From UBA1858 sp965658595 (lineage in GTDB: Bacteria; Pseudomonadota; Gammaproteobacteria; UBA4575), in assembly GCA_965658595.1 (NCBI GenBank), contig CBFHSW010000084.1, positions 1 to 21,340 of the forward strand: DNA of 21,340 bases, given 5' to 3'. A program made the position numbers and the translations under genes. This document shows positions 16,700-21,340 of this stretch, piece after piece (the stretch's first letter is position 1; the number at the start of each line of letters is the position of its first letter). Below the pieces are notes generated by a model, which saw nothing but the letters and a program-made list of their open reading frames with translations, was not told the DNA's origin and did no database searches.

Positions 16700-17317
16700 G
16701 TGAATAAACTAACCACGCTGTTTAAAAATAATAAAGCCTGGGCTGAGCAACAGACCCAACGAGATAAAGAATTCTTTTCACGACTGTCCAAACAACAATC
16801 CCCCGAATACTTATGGATAGGCTGCTCCGATAGCCGAGTTCCAGCCAATCAAATCATCGACTTACCACCAGGCGAAGTATTTGTGCACAGAAATATCGCT
16901 AATGTCGTGGTACATACCGATCTCAATTGTTTATCCGTCATCCAATTTGCCGTGGAGGTGTTAAAAGTTAAACACGTTATTGTATGTGGTCATTATGGCT
17001 GTGGTGGCGTACAAGCGGCCATGGAGGACAAGCAACATGGTTTAATTGATAACTGGCTACAACACATTAGGGATGTGATACGTTTACATGAAGATGAATT
17101 GAATCAGTTATCAGACCATCAGCGCTGCGATCGTCTGTGCGAACTTAATGTCATTGAACAGGTACGCCATGTCTGCTTAACGACCACTATTCAAAATGCT
17201 TGGCGACAGGGTAACGACCTTACCGTGCATGGCTTAATCTATAGTATTAACAACGGCATATTGAAGGACTTAGATACTTCGCTATCATCTATAAAAGAGT
17301 TTCAATCCATAAAATAG
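16700..17317 (+). CDS. can: Beta-class carbonic anhydrase (type II, bicarbonate-regulated)
   Basis: This enzyme interconverts CO2 and bicarbonate, supplying bicarbonate to carboxylases. The 205 residues start at GTG 16700 with GAGGA upstream. The zinc ligands match the numbering of E. coli Can: Cys42, Asp44 (CSDSR), His98 and Cys101 (CGHYGCGG). Trp39, Arg64 and Tyr181, the triad of the inhibitory bicarbonate site in E. coli and Haemophilus enzymes, are all conserved, so allosteric control by bicarbonate and pH is expected. It is divergent from lexA; the 200-base gap has an AATTTG repeat (near 16564) but no clear promoter that I can defend. Confidence 0.95.
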   Translation: MNKLTTLFKNNKAWAEQQTQRDKEFFSRLSKQQSPEYLWIGCSDSRVPANQIIDLPPGEVFVHRNIANVVVHTDLNCLSVIQFAVEVLKVKHVIVCGHYGCGGVQAAMEDKQHGLIDNWLQHIRDVIRLHEDELNQLSDHQRCDRLCELNVIEQVRHVCLTTTIQNAWRQGNDLTVHGLIYSINNGILKDLDTSLSSIKEFQSIK

Positions 17318-17323
17318 TTCGTA

Positions 17324-17359
17324 GATGACGACTACATTGTAGCGTTAGACGAGGTCATC
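17324..17359 (+). terminator. Folded element after the carbonic anhydrase gene
   Basis: GATGAC (17324-17329) and GTCATC (17354-17359) enclose a smaller hairpin CTACA-t-TGTAG (17332-17342), followed a few bases later by AAATTTT. It is just past the stop codon and may end the transcript. The stem is short, so this is tentative. Confidence 0.35.
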
Positions 17360-17440
17360 AGCTGAAATTTTCGCTGTACTCAATCACACTCAATAGCTTA
17401 TTCTGCGCGCTATATTTTAAACCTGTATTAATATTGACTC

Positions 17441-19117
17441 ATGACTAAAAAACTAAGACCCCACTCCTCCATTGTTGTCGATGGCACAGAGCGTGCTCCA
17501 AGCCGAGCCATGCTACGCGCCGTAGGCTTCAAGGATGATGATTTCAAAAAACCTCAAATTGGCATTGCTTCTACATGGAGCATGGTAACGCCATGTAATA
17601 TGCATATTAATACCTTGGCGGATAAGGCCGCTGCTGGTGCTGATAAGGCCGGAGGTAAAGGTGTCATATTCAACACTATCACTATTTCAGACGGTATCTC
17701 CATGGGTTCAGAAGGAATGAAATATTCTCTGGTCTCGCGCGAAGTCATCGCCGATTCCATTGAAACCGTGGCGGGCTGTGAAGGCTTCGATGGTCTGGTC
17801 GCAATCGGTGGCTGTGATAAAAATATGCCGGGTTGCCTGATTGGATTGGCGCGTCTCAATCGTCCGTCAGTCTTTGTCTATGGCGGCACCATCATGCCAG
17901 GCAATCATAAAGGCACTAAGGTCGATGTGGTGTCAGTGTTTGAAGCGGTAGGCCAACACGCTAAAAAAGAAATCAATGCAACTGAATTAAAACAAATCGA
18001 ATCGACGGCTATTCCAGGTGCTGGATCCTGTGGAGGGATGTATACCGCCAACACAATGGCCTCTGCTATTGAAGCACTGGGCATGAGTTTGCCTGGTAGT
18101 TCTGCTCAAGCCGCTATTTCCAAGTCAAAAGAGACGGACTGCCGTAATGCCGGTAAAGCGGTCATTAATCTCTTGAAGAAAAATATATGCCCTAGTGACA
18201 TCATGACCCGCAAAGCGTTCTTAAACGCCATTGCCGTGATAACTGCTCTAGGTGGATCTACCAATGCGGTACTGCATCTATTGGGCATGGCGCATGCCAT
18301 GCGCGTTAAACTCAGTATTGATGACTTCACCCGTATCGGTAAAAAAGTGCCGGTATTGGCCGATCTACGTCCCAGTGGAAAATATATGATGTCAGAGTTG
18401 ATCGCCATTGGTGGCATTCAACCCTTGATGAAGATGTTGCTCGATAGAGGTTTATTACATGGTGACTGCATGACCGTCACAGGTAAAACTTTGGCCGCCA
18501 ATCTTAAATCTGTGAAACCTTACTCACAGCGTCAAAAGATTATTCGTTCATTTGATGACCCAATTAAGAAAGACAGTCATTTAGTTATACTTTATGGCAA
18601 CCTCGCACCAGAAGGTGCTGTGGCTAAGATATCGGGCAAAGAGGGACTATCATTTACCGGCCGTGCGAAAGTATTTGCTTCAGAAGAAGCTGCTCTCAAG
18701 AAAATTCTCGATGGTGGCATCAAAAAAGGGGATGTCATTGTGATTCGTTATGAAGGTCCCGTTGGCGGCCCCGGCATGCGTGAAATGTTATCGCCGACTT
18801 CGGCCATTATGGGTAAAGGCCTCGGCAAGGATGTTGCATTGATCACAGATGGACGTTTTTCGGGTGGCAGTCATGGCTTTGTCGTCGGTCACATCACTCC
18901 AGAAGCAGCTGTTGGTGGTCCATTAGCACTGGTTAAAAATGGTGACGAAATCACTATTAATGCTGAAAAACGTGAAATGAATCTACATATCTCTCAAGCT
19001 GAGATGAAAAAACGTAAAAAAGCTTGGAAAGCACCTAAACAACGTTATACCCGAGGTGTGTTGGCGAAATATGCCAAACAAGTGAGTTCGGCATCAACTG
19101 GTGCTGTTACCGATTAG
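17441..19117 (+). CDS. ilvD: Dihydroxy-acid dehydratase
   Basis: IlvD dehydrates dihydroxyisovalerate and dihydroxymethylvalerate to the keto acids that IlvE aminates, in valine, isoleucine and leucine synthesis. The 558 residues are the shorter form (E. coli has 616). Three conserved cysteines that hold the iron-sulfur cluster are Cys52 (TPCNMH), Cys125 (GGCDKNMPGC) and Cys197 (GSCGGMYTANTMA). SGGSHGFVVGH near the C terminus contains the catalytic serine. Lysine is unusually frequent, notably in the C-terminal tail (EMKKRKKAWKAPKQRYTRG). No purine-rich ribosome binding site precedes the ATG at 17441; the upstream bases are ATTAATATTGACTC, so the start may be weak or leaderless. Two hairpins lie beyond the stop. 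Confidence 0.96.
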   Translation: MTKKLRPHSSIVVDGTERAPSRAMLRAVGFKDDDFKKPQIGIASTWSMVTPCNMHINTLADKAAAGADKAGGKGVIFNTITISDGISMGSEGMKYSLVSREVIADSIETVAGCEGFDGLVAIGGCDKNMPGCLIGLARLNRPSVFVYGGTIMPGNHKGTKVDVVSVFEAVGQHAKKEINATELKQIESTAIPGAGSCGGMYTANTMASAIEALGMSLPGSSAQAAISKSKETDCRNAGKAVINLLKKNICPSDIMTRKAFLNAIAVITALGGSTNAVLHLLGMAHAMRVKLSIDDFTRIGKKVPVLADLRPSGKYMMSELIAIGGIQPLMKMLLDRGLLHGDCMTVTGKTLAANLKSVKPYSQRQKIIRSFDDPIKKDSHLVILYGNLAPEGAVAKISGKEGLSFTGRAKVFASEEAALKKILDGGIKKGDVIVIRYEGPVGGPGMREMLSPTSAIMGKGLGKDVALITDGRFSGGSHGFVVGHITPEAAVGGPLALVKNGDEITINAEKREMNLHISQAEMKKRKKAWKAPKQRYTRGVLAKYAKQVSSASTGAVTD

Positions 19118-19153
19118 ACAAATTCGAACGCTCAAATATATCTAAATGACTCA

Positions 19154-19200
19154 TGCAATGGAGACAGTTCGGCATTGCAGCACTCATTTTTGAGTGATTT
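19154..19200 (+). terminator. Tandem hairpins ending the ilvD transcript
   Basis: The first hairpin is TGCAATG-N12-CATTGCA (19154-19179). The second, CACTCA-tttt-TGAGTG (19181-19196), is followed by ATTTTGAT. Together they form a plausible intrinsic terminator and insulate ilvD from the folate/Ftr unit downstream. Confidence 0.55.
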
Positions 19201-19243
19201 TGATCGTTTAAGAGCAATACTGGGGATTAATTGTGAAAATTCA

Positions 19244-19272
19244 TTGGCACTCACGATGGAATAGTTTACGAT
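19244..19272 (+). promoter_or_regulatory. Candidate promoter of the cyclo-ligase/Ftr operon
   Basis: TTGGCA (5 of 6 to TTGACA), a 17-base spacer and TACGAT (4 of 6 to TATAAT) lie about 90 bases before the cyclo-ligase start. Predicted transcription begins near 19279, giving a leader of about 80 bases that holds the inverted repeat at 19301-19348. Confidence 0.45.
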
Positions 19273-19300
19273 TTAGCCCCATTTTTATGTGTCGGCATGC

Positions 19301-19348
19301 AATTGTTTTGCAATCGCCTGTCGCTAACGTGCATTATTTCAAACAATT
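19301..19348 (+). repeat. Leader inverted repeat ending beside the ribosome binding site
   Basis: AATTGTTT (19301-19308) is the exact complement of AAACAATT (19341-19348), which ends two bases before GGAG (19351-19354). The loop is 32 bases and contains further short pairings. In RNA it could influence access to the ribosome binding site of the cyclo-ligase gene. The A/T-rich stem is weak alone, so a regulatory role is only a possibility. Confidence 0.35.
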
Positions 19349-19360
19349 AAGGAGCAGTTA

Positions 19361-19993
19361 ATGTCACTGACACCAGAAGAATTAGAAGCCATCATGGAGC
19401 GCAAGAACACTATGCGTCGTGAAGCTTACGATCGTCGCAACGCGCAGGAAAACAAAGATGAAATCAGCGCTAAAGCAGTTGAACTTTTCATGGCTCTTCC
19501 TGAATACCAGAATGCCCACACTATTATGTGGTACATCGACTGTCGTTCAGAATTACGCACTAAGCCTGAGTTACTTGCTGAAGTAGCCAAAGGCGAGAAG
19601 AAAATTATTGTTCCTTACTGCACAGAAGACGAGAACGGCGACAACAAGCTTGGCTTGTGGTGGATGGAAAGCCTAGAGGAGATGGTAGTTGGTAAATGGA
19701 ACATACTTGAGCCACCAAAAGACATGTGGGGCAATCCTGAGAAAGAAGTCGAAGCTCAAGATTTAGACCTAGTTATGGTTCCTGGTGTTGGCTTTGACCG
19801 CGATGGTGGTCGTATGGGTCATGGTCAAGGTTACTATGACCGTCTACTTGAAAAAGTTCGTGCAGATGCACCGTTGATCGCATTAGGGTATGAATCTCAG
19901 TTGTTCGATAACGTTCTAGTTGCGCCACACGACGTATACATGGACAAAGTGGTTACTGAAGACGCTGTTTATGATGGCAGAGGAAGAGACTAA
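19361..19993 (+). CDS. 5-formyltetrahydrofolate cyclo-ligase
   Basis: This enzyme (also called 5,10-methenyl-THF synthetase) uses ATP to convert 5-formyl-THF, otherwise an inactive folate, to 5,10-methenyl-THF. The 210 residues carry the family signature GFDRDGGRMGHGQGYYDR (144-161), the phosphate- and folate-binding glycine-rich loop. The N-terminal basic helix MRREAYDRR and the C-terminal MDKVVTEDAVY also fit. The ATG at 19361 has AAGGAG upstream. Codons are strongly biased to CGT, GGT, AAC and AAG compared with glnE or thiC, suggesting high expression. Its TAA overlaps the ATG of the Ftr gene (TAATG), so the two are made together. In E. coli the homologue (ygfA) follows 6S RNA; I do not see 6S RNA here. 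Confidence 0.9.
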   Translation: MSLTPEELEAIMERKNTMRREAYDRRNAQENKDEISAKAVELFMALPEYQNAHTIMWYIDCRSELRTKPELLAEVAKGEKKIIVPYCTEDENGDNKLGLWWMESLEEMVVGKWNILEPPKDMWGNPEKEVEAQDLDLVMVPGVGFDRDGGRMGHGQGYYDRLLEKVRADAPLIALGYESQLFDNVLVAPHDVYMDKVVTEDAVYDGRGRD

Positions 19994-20916
19994 TGACTGC
20001 TATTATCGATGATACCTATGCAGAAGCGTTTAAAAGCCTCTACGTAGAGTTCTTAATTACAGCCAAAGACCGCAAGTGGGTTGACCATGCAGTCAATGCC
20101 GCTACTGGTAATGGCTCTAGCTCAATCTTGTGTGATTGTGAAGCCGGTCTAGATCGCTATGTTGGCCCGGGTGGGGACGAGAGTGTACAAACACCCGACG
20201 GTCGTCCAGGCGCTATCGTACAATTACACGTGCCACGTTTTCGCAAAGATCGAGTTGAGGCATTAGGTAAATCTGCTTTAGTCCGTATTAGCCAAAACGT
20301 CATGACTTGTCCTACGGCTTCATGTTTCAACTTGATTGATTCAGAAGAGTATTACCACATGGGTCGTAAAGTGGCTTACTTTGGTAACGGTTATCAAAAA
20401 CGTATCGAACGCTATGGCCGCAAGATGTGGTGGATTCCTATTCTTGGTGGTGAGTTTGTGCTTGATCGCCGTCTTGGTCGTTCAGATGGCCTCATGGGTG
20501 GTAACTTATGGTTCTTCGGAAAAGATACTGACTCAGCTCTAGAAGCCGCCGAAAAAGGTTGTGAAGCGATACTTCCAGTGGATGGTGTCATTACCACATT
20601 CCCTGGTGGAATTGCGGGGAGTGGCTCTAAAGCAGGGAGTGATTATGACTTCACTATTGCCAGTACTTACGAGAAATTCTGTCCACTATTGCAAGACGAT
20701 CCAACTGTTGAACATGGTTTGCCAGAAGGTGTCAATTCCGTAATGGAAATCATCATGAATGGTCGTGATATGGACTGCATCGTGAAAGCGACACAGGCCG
20801 CGATCAATGCATCTAAAGATACAGAAGGTCTGATGATGATTTCAGCCGGTAACTACAATGGACGTTTAGGTAAGAGCTTCATTTACTTACATCCAGACAA
20901 GCAACCCGCTGAATAA
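19993..20916 (+). CDS. fhcD: Stand-alone formyltransferase of the Ftr/FhcD family
   Basis: Known Ftr enzymes move a formyl group between formylmethanofuran and N5 of tetrahydromethanopterin. The 307 residues align along the whole length with archaeal Ftr as I recall it: IDDTYAEAF opening, TPDGRPGAIVQ (67-77), the TCPTASCFN block (105-113), FPGGIAGSGSKAGS (203-216), KFCPLL (228-233), LPEGVNSVMEI with Glu252, and SAGNYNGRLGK (284-294). No truncation is seen. It is cytosolic. It overlaps the cyclo-ligase gene by one base and has GAGGAAGAG just upstream. fhcA, fhcB and fhcC are absent from the window, and the neighbours are folate enzymes, so its carrier may be folate instead of methanopterin (inference). 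It could also serve a normal FhcABC encoded elsewhere. Confidence 0.9.
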   Translation: MTAIIDDTYAEAFKSLYVEFLITAKDRKWVDHAVNAATGNGSSSILCDCEAGLDRYVGPGGDESVQTPDGRPGAIVQLHVPRFRKDRVEALGKSALVRISQNVMTCPTASCFNLIDSEEYYHMGRKVAYFGNGYQKRIERYGRKMWWIPILGGEFVLDRRLGRSDGLMGGNLWFFGKDTDSALEAAEKGCEAILPVDGVITTFPGGIAGSGSKAGSDYDFTIASTYEKFCPLLQDDPTVEHGLPEGVNSVMEIIMNGRDMDCIVKATQAAINASKDTEGLMMISAGNYNGRLGKSFIYLHPDKQPAE

Positions 20917-20947
20917 GAAACAAGCCACACATACAGCAACACCCTAT

Positions 20948-20996
20948 CCCACGCGTGTATAGATAACCGCGTGGGGTCTTAAAATTATTTATTTTT
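20948..20996 (+). terminator. GC-rich terminator after the Ftr gene
   Basis: CCCACGCG (20948-20955) pairs perfectly with CGCGTGGG (20968-20975) around a 12-base loop, then TCTTAAAATTATTTATTTTT. It is the most GC-rich stem of the intergenic regions here and a fair intrinsic terminator. It implies that folD is transcribed separately or by read-through. Confidence 0.6.
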
Positions 20997-21022
20997 AACC
21001 AACCCACTTGTGGAAAACTGCT

Positions 21023-21340
21023 TTGATCATTGACGGTAAAAAAGTTGCCATAGACATCCGCAATCGTATCAAGGGTCAACTCGCCCGTTTCCCGGACATT
21101 AAAATTACCTTAGCAACCGTTTTGATTGGCGAAAATCCTGCCAGTCAACTGTACATTTCACGCAAACAAACTGAAGCACACGCAGCAGGAATGCACTCTA
21201 AACACGTGCAACTACCGGCAGATATCAGTCAAGCAGATCTTATTGGAGTAATTGAACAGCTCGCTCAAGATGACAATATCAATGGCATACTTGTTCAGCT
21301 CCCTCTCCCTGAACATATCGATAAACTCGAAATTATCGAA
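21023..21340 (+). CDS. folD: FolD methylene-THF dehydrogenase / methenyl-THF cyclohydrolase (5' part, cut by window end)
   Basis: FolD interconverts methylene-THF, methenyl-THF and 10-formyl-THF. The visible 106 residues hold the opening IIDGKKVAIDIRNRI, the catalytic Tyr and Lys of YISRK within LYISRKQTEAHAAGM, and GILVQLPLPEH, all diagnostic. The start is uncertain: TTG 21023 (with GGAAA upstream) gives an opening like that of E. coli FolD, and TTG 21008 would add five residues. No in-frame ATG or GTG was found upstream. The frame is open to the window edge. It uses the product of the cyclo-ligase encoded 1 kb upstream. Confidence 0.92.
   Translation, partial: MIIDGKKVAIDIRNRIKGQLARFPDIKITLATVLIGENPASQLYISRKQTEAHAAGMHSKHVQLPADISQADLIGVIEQLAQDDNINGILVQLPLPEHIDKLEIIE

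Noticed and set aside
19118..19360. 6S RNA gene upstream of the 5-formyl-THF cyclo-ligase, as in E. coli ssrS-ygfA
   Set aside because: The gap holds two terminator-like hairpins, a promoter and a short leader repeat. I do not see the long rod with a central bubble or any recognisable 6S sequence.
19279..19360. Folate (THF) riboswitch in the cyclo-ligase leader
   Set aside because: The position is suggestive, but no conserved THF riboswitch elements were recognised and the single inverted repeat is short and A/T-rich.
17441..20916. Horizontal transfer of the cyclo-ligase/Ftr genes, based on codon use unlike neighbours
   Set aside because: The bias is toward codons typical of highly expressed genes (CGT, GGT, AAC), which explains it without foreign origin; overall base composition does not shift clearly.
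1..21340. CRISPR arrays, insertion sequences, attachment sites, tRNA or rRNA genes
   Set aside because: Gaps are short (the longest is 357 bases at 2281-2637) and none contains spaced repeats, transposase fragments or cloverleaf-like sequence that I could recognise by eye.

Overview
The window looks like chromosomal DNA from a moderately AT-rich gammaproteobacterium. The evidence is the gene order (thiC divergent from rhodanese-tolC; glnE followed closely by ilvE), the neighbouring PA2779-type and PA2778-type genes (families named after Pseudomonas aeruginosa loci), and full-length housekeeping proteins of gammaproteobacterial type. A formyltransferase of the Ftr/FhcD family, a family typical of methanogens and C1-oxidising bacteria, suggests a C1-using (methylotroph-like), perhaps marine, lineage. 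I cannot name a genus from sequence alone. I see no insertion sequence, prophage, CRISPR array, tRNA or rRNA.

Layout, left to right. The 3' end of an unidentified small, thioredoxin-fold-like gene (1-153) is followed by thiC on the minus strand. A 357-base divergent control region rich in short dyads separates thiC from a GlpE-sized rhodanese and a TolC-type outer-membrane channel. Then, on the minus strand, come glnE (nitrogen control of glutamine synthetase) and ilvE (branched-chain aminotransferase), 18 bases apart. Next is an iron(III) uptake operon, fbpA-fbpB-fbpC, with a good Fur box before it and a hairpin between the binding protein and the permease. It is followed by a PA2779-family small exported protein and a PA2778-family C39-like lipoprotein peptidase with TPR repeats, then inorganic pyrophosphatase.

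On the minus strand a LexA-type repressor is directly coupled to a Y-family DNA polymerase. Its promoter region carries a GAAC-N7-GAAC direct repeat, the spacing known for alphaproteobacterial SOS boxes, not the CTGT-N8-ACAG palindrome of enteric bacteria. A beta carbonic anhydrase diverges from it, followed by ilvD.

The most interesting region is the right end. A 5-formyltetrahydrofolate cyclo-ligase gene and a stand-alone Ftr/FhcD gene are fused by a TAATG stop/start overlap, behind their own promoter and a leader whose inverted repeat ends next to the ribosome binding site. folD starts about 100 bases further on. In the known C1 pathway, Ftr works with methanofuran and tetrahydromethanopterin and lies in an fhcABCD cluster. 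Here it is next to two folate enzymes that act on 5-formyl-THF and then on 5,10-methenyl-THF. This suggests, as inference only, a folate-linked formyl-transfer route: formyl carrier to 5-formyl-THF, to methenyl-THF, to methylene-THF.
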